From Microbispora rosea subsp. aerata (GTDB lineage Bacteria; Actinomycetota; Actinomycetes; Streptosporangiales; Streptosporangiaceae), in the NCBI RefSeq assembly GCF_014647835.1, contig NZ_BMPY01000045.1, positions 1-43,342 of the forward strand: DNA of 43,342 nt. The letters run 5' to 3'. Below the pieces are notes generated by a model. The model was given only the letters and a program-made list of their open reading frames with translations. It did not search any database and was not told the origin of the DNA. A program made the translations under genes and the position numbers. Below, one piece after another: positions 33,850 to 41,614 of this stretch. Numbering within the stretch: the stretch's first letter is position 1; each line of letters starts with the position of its first letter.

Positions 33850-36246
33850 ATGAGACGCGGCGCCCGTGCGGCCGCCGCGCTCACGGCCACCGGTCTCCTG
33901 GCCGCCGGTCTTTCGGCCCTGCCGGCGTCGCCCGCCTCGGCCGAGCCGGGCGAGGTGGTGATCAGCCAGGTGTACGGCGGCGGCGGCAACTCCGGCGCCC
34001 CCTACACCAACGACTTCGTCGAGCTGTTCAACCGCGGCGCCGCCACGATCTCCCTCGACGGCTGGTCGCTCCAATACACCAGTGCCACCGGGACCGGCCT
34101 GTTCGGCTCCCAGAAGCAGAATCTGTCGGGCTCGCTCGCCCCGGGTCGGTATCACCTCGTGCAACTGTCGGCCGGATCGACGCCGAGCGGCGCGCTGCCG
34201 CCGCCCGACACCGTCGGCTCCCTCAGCCTGAGCGCCACGGCGGGCAAGGTCGCCCTGGTCCGCTCGACCACCGGCCTGGCCTGCAACGGCGGCTCCTCGC
34301 CCTGCACGCCGGAGCAGACGGCGCAGATCGCCGACCTCGTCGGGTACGGCACGGCCAACTACTTCGAGGGCTCGGCGGCGGCCCCCGGCCTGAGCAACGC
34401 CGCCGCCGCGGTGCGTGCCGGCGGCGGCTGCGCGGACACCGACGACAACGCCGCCGACTTCACCGCCGGCGCGCCCGCGCCGCGCAACACGGCCACGCCG
34501 CCCGCCCCGTGCGGCGCCGCCTCCCCGTCGCCGTCCGCGACTCCCTCCGTATCTCCCTCGGCGTCCCCCTCCGCCTCTCCTTCCGCGTCGCCGTCGCCCA
34601 CGCCCGCCGGCGATCCGTGCGACGTCCCGGCGAACCGGCAGATCGCCGAGGTCCAGGGCCGCGGCGACGCCTCCCCGCTCGCCGGGCAGACCGTGCGGGT
34701 CGAGGGCGTGGTGACCGGCGACTTCCAGACGACCGGCCAGCTGAGCGGCTTCTACTTCCAGGACCCGACGCCCGACGCCGACCCGGCCACCTCCGACGGC
34801 CTGTTCGCGTTCGCGCGCGACACCCTGAAGGACGTCAAGGTCGGCGACCGGGTGCTCGTCACCGGCCGGGTCACCGAGTTCAACGGGCTCACCGAGCTGT
34901 CCCCGGTCACGGCGGTGGACGTCTGCGGCACCGGGAAGATCAAGCCGAAGGCCCTCGACCTGCCCCGGGCCGAGGGCTCCACCTTCGAGCCGTACGAGAA
35001 CGTGCTCGTGACCTTCCCCGAGCCGCTGACCGTGACCGACCACTACAACCTCGGCCGGTACGGCGAGGTGACGGTCGCGGCGGGCGGCAGGCTGTTCCAG
35101 CCGACCGACAGGCCGGGCGTGAACCCCGCGCTCGACGCCCGCAGGTCGCTGCTCGTCGACGACGGCTCCAACACCGAGAACCCCGCCACGATCCCGTACA
35201 CGACGCCGCACGTCGTCCGGCTGGGCGACACCGCGGCGGGGATCACCGGTGTGCTGAGCTACGGCTTCGGGGCCTACCGGCTGGAGCCGACCAAGCAGAT
35301 CACCTTCCTGCGGACCAACCCCAGGCCGTCCGCGCCCGCGCCGGTCGGCGGCAACGTCCGAGTGGCGAGCCTCAACACGCTCAACTGGTTCACGACGCTC
35401 GACTCGCGCGGCGCCGACACGGCCGAGGAGCAGCAGCGGCAGCTCAAGAAGCTCGTCGCCACGCTCAAGGGCCTGAACGCCGACGTCGTCGGGCTGATGG
35501 AGGTCGAAAACAACGGCCAGACCGCGGTGAACGCCCTGGTCGCCGCCCTGAACGCGGAGGTCGGCGCGGGCACGTACGCCGCCCTGGCCCACCCTTACCC
35601 GGGCGCCGACGCCATCCACGTCGCCGCGATCTACAAGCCGGCGAAGGTGACCCCCGTCGGGCAGACGCGGTCGTCCGCCGACCCGGTCTTCCGGCGGCCG
35701 CCGCTGATCCAGACCTTCCGTCGGGTGGACGGCGGGCAGCCGTTCACGCTGCTCGTCAACCACTTCAAGTCCAAGGGCTGCGACGAGGAGGCCACCGGCG
35801 GCGACGCCGACCGGGGCGACGGCCAGGGCTGCTACAACGCCGAGCGCGTGCGGCAGGCCGAGGCCGTGCTCGATCTCATCGACTCGATGGACCTGCCGAA
35901 CCCGCTGGTCGTCGGCGACCTCAACGCGTACGGCGAGGAGGACCCGATCCGCACCCTGGAGAAGGGCGGCCTGACCAGCCTGTCCAAGCGGTTCGTCCCG
36001 GCGTCCCAGCGCTACAGCTACCTGTTCGACGGGCTGTCGGGCGAGCTGGATCACGCGATGGCCGGCAAGCAGCTGGCCAAGCGGGTGACCGGGGCGACCA
36101 TCTGGCACGTCAACGCGGACGAGCCGCGCGTCCTCGACTACAACCTGGAGTTCAACCCGCCGGGCCTGTACCGGCCCGACGCGTTCCGCTCCTCCGACCA
36201 CGACCCGCTGCTGATCGGGCTGAACCTGCCCGGCGGCAAGCACTGA
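33850..36246 (+). CDS. Secreted ExeM/NucH-type endonuclease with lamin-tail domain
   Basis: A 798-residue exported nuclease of the extracellular DNase family (ExeM/NucH), likely used for extracellular DNA or phosphate scavenging. A Sec signal (MRRGARAAAALTATGLLAAG...ASPASA) is followed by a lamin-tail-like domain (VVISQVYGGGGNSGAPYTND, FVELFNRG), then a Ser/Pro linker of about 28 residues (near 223-252), then an OB-like region (QIAEVQGRGDASPLAGQTVRV) and the endonuclease/exonuclease/phosphatase domain. That last domain has SLNTLNWFTT, VVGLMEVENNG, LLVNHFKSKG, VVGDLNAYGEEDPI and the end SSDHDPLLIGL. The catalytic Glu, Asp and His are all present. Start ATG 33850 follows CAGGAGA; a longer frame upstream is not signal-like. 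There is no sorting motif, so it should be released. Confidence 0.93.
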   Translation: MRRGARAAAALTATGLLAAGLSALPASPASAEPGEVVISQVYGGGGNSGAPYTNDFVELFNRGAATISLDGWSLQYTSATGTGLFGSQKQNLSGSLAPGRYHLVQLSAGSTPSGALPPPDTVGSLSLSATAGKVALVRSTTGLACNGGSSPCTPEQTAQIADLVGYGTANYFEGSAAAPGLSNAAAAVRAGGGCADTDDNAADFTAGAPAPRNTATPPAPCGAASPSPSATPSVSPSASPSASPSASPSPTPAGDPCDVPANRQIAEVQGRGDASPLAGQTVRVEGVVTGDFQTTGQLSGFYFQDPTPDADPATSDGLFAFARDTLKDVKVGDRVLVTGRVTEFNGLTELSPVTAVDVCGTGKIKPKALDLPRAEGSTFEPYENVLVTFPEPLTVTDHYNLGRYGEVTVAAGGRLFQPTDRPGVNPALDARRSLLVDDGSNTENPATIPYTTPHVVRLGDTAAGITGVLSYGFGAYRLEPTKQITFLRTNPRPSAPAPVGGNVRVASLNTLNWFTTLDSRGADTAEEQQRQLKKLVATLKGLNADVVGLMEVENNGQTAVNALVAALNAEVGAGTYAALAHPYPGADAIHVAAIYKPAKVTPVGQTRSSADPVFRRPPLIQTFRRVDGGQPFTLLVNHFKSKGCDEEATGGDADRGDGQGCYNAERVRQAEAVLDLIDSMDLPNPLVVGDLNAYGEEDPIRTLEKGGLTSLSKRFVPASQRYSYLFDGLSGELDHAMAGKQLAKRVTGATIWHVNADEPRVLDYNLEFNPPGLYRPDAFRSSDHDPLLIGLNLPGGKH
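34520..34608 (+). repeat. Ser/Pro-rich linker repeat inside the nuclease gene
   Basis: Codons for SPSPSATPSVSPSASPSAS and on to PSPTPAG are built from repeated TCC/TCG-CCC/CCG-TCG units. This is a flexible, possibly glycosylated interdomain linker and a likely site of slippage. Confidence 0.8.
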
Positions 36247-36259
36247 CGACCCGCACGTG

Positions 36260-36287
36260 AAAGGGCCCCCGGCGACGGGGGCCCTTT
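36260..36287. terminator. Strong bidirectional terminator between nuclease and ctaD
   Basis: AAAGGGCCCCC-GGCGAC-GGGGGCCCTTT is a perfect 11-bp stem with T-rich ends in both directions, lying between converging genes 13 bp after one stop and 2 bp beyond the other. Confidence 0.9.
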
Positions 36288-36288
36288 G

Positions 36289-37974
36289 TCACGCGTCGGG
36301 ATCGATGGCGTCCCGCTTGGTCTGCGGCGGCTCGCCGGGCGCGCCGCCGATCCGCGGGTAACGCAGGTCGAAGGCGGGCCGCTCGGAGCGGATCGGCGGG
36401 ATCGACAGGAAGTTGTGGCGCGGCGGCGGGCACGAGGTCGCCCACTCCAGCGAGTTGGCGTGCCCCCACGGGTCGTTCACCGTCACCTTCTCCCCGTGCC
36501 GCACGGTCCACCAGATGTTGTAGAGGAACGGCAGCGTGGACAGCCCGAGCAGGAACGCCCCCACGCTCGACAGCTGGTGCATCCAGGTGAAGCCGTCGCT
36601 CGCCGCGTAGTCGCCGTACCGTCGCGGCATGCCCTGCGAGCCGAGCCAGTGCTGGATGAGGAACGTCGTGTGGAAGCCGACGAACAGCATCCAGAAGTGG
36701 ATCTTGCCGAGCCGCTCGTTCAGCATCTTCCCGGTCAGCTTCGGCCACCAGAAGTAGAAGCCGGCGAACATGGCGAACACCACCGTGCCGAACACCACGT
36801 AGTGGAAGTGGGCCACGACGAAGTAGCTGTCGGTCACGTGGAAGTCCAGCGGCGGCGAGGCCAGGATCACCCCGGTCAGGCCGCCGAGCAGGAACGTCAC
36901 GAGGAACCCCACCGACCACAGCATCGGCGTCTCGAACGTCAGATGGCCCCGCCACATCGTGCCGGTCCAGTTGAAGAACTTCACCCCGGTGGGCACGGCG
37001 ATCAGGAACGTCATGAGCGAGAAGAACGGCAGCAGCACCCGCCCGGTGGCGAACATGTGGTGCGCCCACACGGTCACCGACAGCGCGGTGATCGCGATCG
37101 TCGCGCCGACCATCCCGACGTACCCGAACAGCGGCTTGCGGCTGAAGACCGGGATCACCTCGGTGACGATGCCGAAGAACGGCAGCGCGATGATGTAGAC
37201 CTCCGGATGGCCGAAGAACCAGAAAAGGTGCTGCCATAGGAGCGGCCCGCCGGTCGCCGGGTCGTAGATGTGCGAGCCGAGCTTGCGGTCGATCCCCAGC
37301 GCCAGCAGCGCGGCGGCGAGCACCGGGAAGGCCAGCAGCACGAGGATCGAGGTGAAGAACACGTTCCACGTGAAGATCGGCATCCGGAACATCGTCATGC
37401 CCGGGGCGCGCATGCACATGATCGTCGTGATGAAGTTCACCGAGCCCAGGATCGTTCCAAGACCGGACAGCGCCAGGCCCATCACCCACAGGTCCCCGCC
37501 GAGCTGCGGCGTGAACGCCGCGTTCGCGAGCGGCGTGTAGGCCGTCCACCCGAACGTCGGCGCGCCGCCGGCCAGCGACGATCCGAGGACCATCAGCCCG
37601 CCGAAGAGGAACAGCCAGTAGCTCACCATGTTGAGCCGGGGGAACGCCACGTCGGGGGCGCCGATCTGCAGCGGCATCACCGCGTTGGCGAACCCGGCGA
37701 ACAGCGGCGTGGCGAAGAACAGCAGCATGTTCGTGCCGTGCAGGGTGAACATCATGTTGTACTGCTGCAGCGTGACGAACTGCATGCCCGGCTCGAAGAG
37801 CTCCGCCCGGATGACCATGGCCTGCACGCCGCCGACCAGGAAGAAGAAGAACGCGGTGATCATGTAGAGGTTGCCGATCACCTTGTGGTCGGTGCTCGAC
37901 AGCCACGAGGCGATCCGGGCGCCGGGACCCTTCTGGGCCGTCAGGTCGGTCGGCCGTACGGCGTGAGTCGTCAT
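36289..37974 (-). CDS. ctaD: Cytochrome c oxidase subunit I (aa3 type)
   Basis: Catalytic core of the proton-pumping haem-copper oxidase, with 12 predicted helices over 561 residues. The haem a ligand H79 is in FTLHGTNML. CuB ligands are H256 in HPEVY, with the cross-linked Y260, and H305/H306 in AHHMF. Haem a3 and a ligands are H389 and H391 in VVAHFHYV. E258 (HPEVY) marks the D-channel glutamate type. The C-terminal tail is cytoplasmic. Start ATG 37974 has GAAGGAG 8 bp upstream. The gene stands alone without ctaC, ctaE or ctaF, as is common in streptomycete-like genomes that keep extra ctaD copies. It diverges from the thioredoxin gene. Confidence 0.96.
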   Translation of the reverse strand: MTTHAVRPTDLTAQKGPGARIASWLSSTDHKVIGNLYMITAFFFFLVGGVQAMVIRAELFEPGMQFVTLQQYNMMFTLHGTNMLLFFATPLFAGFANAVMPLQIGAPDVAFPRLNMVSYWLFLFGGLMVLGSSLAGGAPTFGWTAYTPLANAAFTPQLGGDLWVMGLALSGLGTILGSVNFITTIMCMRAPGMTMFRMPIFTWNVFFTSILVLLAFPVLAAALLALGIDRKLGSHIYDPATGGPLLWQHLFWFFGHPEVYIIALPFFGIVTEVIPVFSRKPLFGYVGMVGATIAITALSVTVWAHHMFATGRVLLPFFSLMTFLIAVPTGVKFFNWTGTMWRGHLTFETPMLWSVGFLVTFLLGGLTGVILASPPLDFHVTDSYFVVAHFHYVVFGTVVFAMFAGFYFWWPKLTGKMLNERLGKIHFWMLFVGFHTTFLIQHWLGSQGMPRRYGDYAASDGFTWMHQLSSVGAFLLGLSTLPFLYNIWWTVRHGEKVTVNDPWGHANSLEWATSCPPPRHNFLSIPPIRSERPAFDLRYPRIGGAPGEPPQTKRDAIDPDA

Positions 37975-38095
37975 CCGGGTGCTCCTTCTATGTCACGAAG
38001 GTCTCCTGCCCAATCACGCGAATCTCATTACGGAGTGGAATGCTGGGATCGTCCGGCTGGTTATGCCGCTGAAGAGCGAGCGAAAGGAGTCGCCG

Positions 38096-38461
38096 ATGGC
38101 GACGATCGAGGTAACCGAGCAGAACTTCAACGACATCGCCGACAACGGCATCGTACTGCTCGATTTCTGGGCATCTTGGTGCGGCCCCTGCCGGTCCTTC
38201 GCACCGATCTTCGAGAAGGCGTCCGAGGTGCACACGGACATCACCTTCGGGAAGATCGACACCGAGGCGCAGCCGGCGCTGTCGGAGGGCTTCGAGATCA
38301 CCGCGATTCCGACGATCATGGCGATTCGCGACGGCATCGTCGTGTTCGCCCAGCCCGGCGCGCTCCCCGCGCCGGCGCTCGAGGACCTGATCCGGCAGCT
38401 TCGCGCGCTCGACATGGACGCCATCCGCGCCCAGATCGAGGCGGAGGCCAAGAACAGCTGA
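38096..38461 (+). CDS. Thioredoxin-family protein
   Basis: A 121-residue thioredoxin fold protein with the active site W28-C29-G30-P31-C32 in FWASWCGPC and the cis-Pro in ITAIPTIMAIRDG. No signal peptide, so cytosolic. The C-terminal helix (LRALDMDAIRAQIEAEAKNS) extends slightly beyond E. coli TrxA. ATG 38096 follows GAAAGGAGT; the frame is open further upstream but without family similarity. Divergent from ctaD with a 120-bp gap, it lacks a linked thioredoxin reductase, so it is a secondary thioredoxin. Confidence 0.92.
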   Translation: MATIEVTEQNFNDIADNGIVLLDFWASWCGPCRSFAPIFEKASEVHTDITFGKIDTEAQPALSEGFEITAIPTIMAIRDGIVVFAQPGALPAPALEDLIRQLRALDMDAIRAQIEAEAKNS

Positions 38462-38463
38462 GC

Positions 38464-38484
38464 GGCCGGGCCACGACCCCGGCC
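38464..38484 (+). terminator. Terminator hairpin after the thioredoxin gene
   Basis: GGCCGGG-N7-CCCGGCC, a 7-bp GC stem directly after the stop codon. Confidence 0.6.
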
Positions 38485-38517
38485 CGGTCCCGTACGCACT
38501 CGCGGGCGGAAATGAAA

Positions 38518-38557
38518 CCGCCGTCACCCACCCGGCGATCGGGGAGGGCGACGGCGG
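38518..38557 (-). terminator. Terminator hairpin after aroG
   Basis: CCGCCGTC and GACGGCGG, with inner CCC/GGG pairing, form a hairpin 25 bp past the aroG stop on the minus strand, followed in that direction by TTTCATTT. Confidence 0.75.
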
Positions 38558-38582
38558 ATTCAGCCGGTCCGTTTGGTCGCGG

Positions 38583-39935
38583 TCAGCTCGACCGGTACAG
38601 CTCCGCGACGCGGAAGGCGAGGTCGAGCGACTGGCTGCGGTTGAGGCGGGGGTCGCACGCGGTCTCGTACCGCAGCGCCAGGTCCTCCTCCACGATGGGC
38701 TGCCCGCCGCCCACGCACTCGGTCACGTCGTCGCCGGTGAACTCGATGTGGATGCCGCCGGGGTGGGTGCCGAGCGCGTGGTGCACCTCGAAGAAGCCCG
38801 CGACCTCGTCGAGCACGTCGTCGAGGCGGCGGGTCTTGTGCCCGCTCGGGGCCTCGAAGGTGTTGCCGTGCATCGGGTCGCACACCCACGCCACGGTCGC
38901 GCCGCTGGCGTTGACCTTCTCCACCAGCGGCGGCAGCGCGTCGCGGACCTTGCCCGCGCCCATCCGCGTGATGAAGGTGAGCCGCCCCGGCTCGTTGTCC
39001 GGGTTGAGCTTGTCGATCAGAGCGAGGGCCTCTTCCGCCGTGGTCGTCGGGCCGAGCTTCACGCCGATCGGGTTGCGGATGCGGCTGAAGAACTCGACGT
39101 GCGCGCCGTCGAGCTGCCGGGTGCGCTCGCCGATCCACACCATGTGCGCCGACACGTCGTACGGCAGGCCCGTACGCGAGTCGATCCGGGTGAGCGCGCG
39201 GTCGTAGTCGAGGATCAGGGCCTCGTGGGAGGAGTAGAACTCGACGGTGTGGAACTCCTCGGGGTCGGCCCCGCAGGCCCGCATGAACGACAGCGCCTGG
39301 TCGATCTCCCGCGCGAGCTGCTCGTAGCGCTGCCCCGCCGGGGACTCCGCGACGAAGTCCTGGTTCCAGGCGTGGACCTGGCGCAGGTCGGCGTAGCCGC
39401 CCTTGGTGAAGGCCCGCGCGAGGTTCAGCGTGACCGCCGAGGAGTGATAGGCCCGCAGCAGCCGGCTCGGGTCGGGGCGGCGGGCCTCGGCGGTGAACTC
39501 GAACCCGTTGACCATGTCGCCCCGGTAGGCCGGCAGCTCGACGCCGTCGCGGACCTCCGTGGGCTTGGACCGCGGCTTGGCGAACTGCCCGGCGAGCCGG
39601 CCGATCTTGATGACCGGGACGCGGCCCGCGTAGGTCAGCACGATCGCCATCTGCAGCAGGGTCTTGAGCTTGTTGCGCACGTTCTCGGCCGTCGCGCCCG
39701 CGAAGGTCTCCGCGCAGTCGCCGCCCTGCAGGACGAAGGCCTCGCCGCGCGCCACGGCGGCCATGCCGTCCTTGAGCTGGTCGCACTCGCCGGCGAACAC
39801 GAGGGGAGGCAGGCCGGCCAGCTCCGCGACGACCTTGTCCAGCTCGCCGCGGTCAGGCCAGTCGGGCTGCTGGGCCGCGGGCAGGTCACGCCAGGCGTCC
39901 AGGGCACTCAAGGTGTCGGGGTTCGTTGCGCTCAC
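38583..39935 (-). CDS. aroG: 3-deoxy-7-phosphoheptulonate synthase, class II (DAHP synthase)
   Basis: First enzyme of the shikimate pathway, condensing phosphoenolpyruvate and erythrose 4-phosphate. The 450-residue class II (AroAII) chain has the N-terminal AWRDLPAAQQPDWPDRGELD, the LQGGDCAETF motif with the metal-binding Cys, KIGRLAGQFAKPRSKPTE, the EFYSSHEALILDYD block and the metal site segments DPMHGNTFEA and GIHIEFTGDDVTEC. Start GTG 39935 (VSATNPDTLSALDAW) has no good ribosome-binding site, which suggests leaderless or coupled translation. The upstream FAD gene ends 11 bp before, so the two probably share a transcript. Terminators follow. Confidence 0.95.
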   Translation of the reverse strand: MSATNPDTLSALDAWRDLPAAQQPDWPDRGELDKVVAELAGLPPLVFAGECDQLKDGMAAVARGEAFVLQGGDCAETFAGATAENVRNKLKTLLQMAIVLTYAGRVPVIKIGRLAGQFAKPRSKPTEVRDGVELPAYRGDMVNGFEFTAEARRPDPSRLLRAYHSSAVTLNLARAFTKGGYADLRQVHAWNQDFVAESPAGQRYEQLAREIDQALSFMRACGADPEEFHTVEFYSSHEALILDYDRALTRIDSRTGLPYDVSAHMVWIGERTRQLDGAHVEFFSRIRNPIGVKLGPTTTAEEALALIDKLNPDNEPGRLTFITRMGAGKVRDALPPLVEKVNASGATVAWVCDPMHGNTFEAPSGHKTRRLDDVLDEVAGFFEVHHALGTHPGGIHIEFTGDDVTECVGGGQPIVEEDLALRYETACDPRLNRSQSLDLAFRVAELYRSS

Positions 39936-39946
39936 AAGTATCAAGG

Positions 39947-41194
39947 TTATTGCACCACGTCCCGTGGAGCCCCCTCCCTGTCCACTTGCTGAGATCTTTT
40001 TTCTCGCGGCGGAAGACGCACATGCTCGGGGAGCACGCCGAGACCGATGAAGCGGGGCAGCAGCGAGCGGACCACCGGCACGCGGGTGAGGTCGGGGGTC
40101 GGCTTCACCGGCCCGGCCAGAGCCGGCCGGATGAGGCGCGCCTGCACCACCCGCTGCGCGGTCTGGACGACGATCGTGGGCGCCTTCCTGCGGCGCTCCA
40201 CCTTGGCGAGCAGGGCCTCGGGCGCCCGGCCGCGCAGCAGGGCCGGCCCGACGATGTTGGCCGCGGCCACCGCGTCCTGCACCGCGAGGTTGATCCCGAC
40301 GCCGAAGACCGGCGACATCGCGTGCGCCGCGTCGCCGATCAGCAGCAGCCCGGGCAGGTGCCAGCGGGTGAGCCGGTTCACCTCGACGTTGAGCACGCCG
40401 ACCTCGTCGAAGCCGCGCAGTTCCGGCGTCCTGTCTTCGAAGAAGGGCAGCAGGAGCGCCACCTCGCGGCGCAGCTCGCCGATGCCCTTCGCCTCCAGCT
40501 CCGCGAAGCCGCCCTTGGGGATGACGTAGGCGAGCTGCCAGTACGTGTCCCTGTGGATGGCGACCATGAGCCGCCCGGCCGACGTCCGCAGGAACGGCTG
40601 CTCGGGATCGCCCTCCGCCCGCGGCAGCCGGAACCAGACGACGTCCATCGGCGCGCCGAACCGCCGGGGCGAAAGGCCGGCGGCCCGCCGCACATCGGAG
40701 TGCCGCCCGTCGGCGGCGACCGTGAGCACGGCTCTCACCTCGTGCTCCTCGCCGTGCTCGTCGCGGTAGCGCACGCCCCGGACCGCGCCGTCCTGCCGTA
40801 CGAGGCCGGTGACCTTTGCGTTCATCAGGAGGTGGAAGTTGGGGTAGCGGCGTGCCTCGCGGGTGAGGAGGTCGAGGAAGTCCCACTGCGGGACGAAGGC
40901 GATGTACCGATACTTCCCCGGCAGGCGCCGCAGGTCGGCGATGGGCACCTCGCCGTCGTCGGTCCGCATGGACATCGTGTACGCCTTGCGGTGGGGCAGC
41001 CGGTGGAACGCCTCGGCCAGTCCGATCTCGTCCAGCACCTGGAGGGTCGAGGGGTGGATCGTGTCACCGCGGAAGTCGCGCAGGAAGTCCCCGTGCTTCT
41101 CCAGCAGAGTGACGTCGACACCGGCGCGGGCCAGGAGCAGCCCGAGCATGGCTCCCGCGGGCCCGCCGCCCGCGATGACGCATGTCGTCTTCAT
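39947..41194 (-). CDS. FAD-dependent aromatic-type monooxygenase (PHBH fold)
   Basis: A 415-residue flavoprotein of the UbiH/PHBH group. The N-terminal dinucleotide motif is CVIAGGGPAGAMLGLLLARAG, given here as GGGPAG near residues 9-14 with the following acidic LLEKHGDF. The RGDTIHPSTLQVLDEIGL segment and the FAD ribityl motif IGDAAHAMSPVFGVGINLAV are in order, with the DG motif VAADGRHSDVR in between. The substrate is presumably aromatic or a polyketide/quinone but cannot be read. Start ATG 41194 is backed by AGGTGATG, which lies inside a 16-bp dyad. The gene is 11 bp upstream of aroG on the same strand, an unusual pairing. Confidence 0.88.
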   Translation of the reverse strand: MKTTCVIAGGGPAGAMLGLLLARAGVDVTLLEKHGDFLRDFRGDTIHPSTLQVLDEIGLAEAFHRLPHRKAYTMSMRTDDGEVPIADLRRLPGKYRYIAFVPQWDFLDLLTREARRYPNFHLLMNAKVTGLVRQDGAVRGVRYRDEHGEEHEVRAVLTVAADGRHSDVRRAAGLSPRRFGAPMDVVWFRLPRAEGDPEQPFLRTSAGRLMVAIHRDTYWQLAYVIPKGGFAELEAKGIGELRREVALLLPFFEDRTPELRGFDEVGVLNVEVNRLTRWHLPGLLLIGDAAHAMSPVFGVGINLAVQDAVAAANIVGPALLRGRAPEALLAKVERRRKAPTIVVQTAQRVVQARLIRPALAGPVKPTPDLTRVPVVRSLLPRFIGLGVLPEHVRLPPREKRSQQVDREGAPRDVVQ

Positions 41195-41196
41195 AA

Positions 41197-41212
41197 TTCA
41201 TCACCTGATGAA
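41197..41212. promoter_or_regulatory. Operator-like dyad overlapping the FAD gene's ribosome-binding site
   Basis: TTCATCA-CC-TGATGAA has 7-bp perfect arms and ends 2 bp before the start codon. MarR- or TetR-type operators have this size. On the minus strand it contains AGGTGATG, so binding or folding would also block translation. Confidence 0.55.
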
Positions 41213-41614
41213 ATTATTGCACGCACAGGACGACATGGCTAGGTGTTCTGTCCGTAGACGTTGGTGACGGCGGCAGATCGTCGACGGCACGCCGTCGACG
41301 ACCGTGAACGGGCTGAGAGCCTTCCCGTGTGATGCGACCTGGCTCCACGCTCGCGCATCGGACCTTCCGAGACACGCCAGGGCCTCCCTGGGGCGGCACG
41401 GTCGCAGATGCGCCGAAGTGCAATTCCTCAAGCGCGACTCGCAGGGCCCCGCTTCGCGATTGAGGGACACGCCGGAGTGCTGGCGCGTGTTGTGCGTAAT
41501 CTCCCGCGGCCATGCGGGTCTGTGACTCCAACAATTCGCGTTCGTTTGGTTGCGGATCGCGATGACGGCGCGAGAGAATTAGAACACGAATTCGAAATAA
41601 CTGCAGGAGGTGCT
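41213..41614. other. 402-bp region without a recognisable gene, with a 10-bp-arm palindrome
   Basis: Between the FAD gene and the DUF222 gene, GC content falls towards the right (AATTAGAACACGAATTCG region near 41578), where the DUF222 promoter should be. TCGTCGACGG-CACG-CCGTCGACGA at 41278-41301 is a perfect inverted repeat that could be a terminator or a protein site. A minus-strand frame through 41300-41500 reads RVALEELHFGASATVPPQGG, which looks protein-like but I cannot assign; it may be a gene relic. Confidence 0.4.

Noticed and set aside
41278-41301. Insertion-sequence terminal repeat near the DUF222 gene
   Set aside because: The 10-bp-arm palindrome is a single site, without a second copy, target duplication or transposase remnant in the window.
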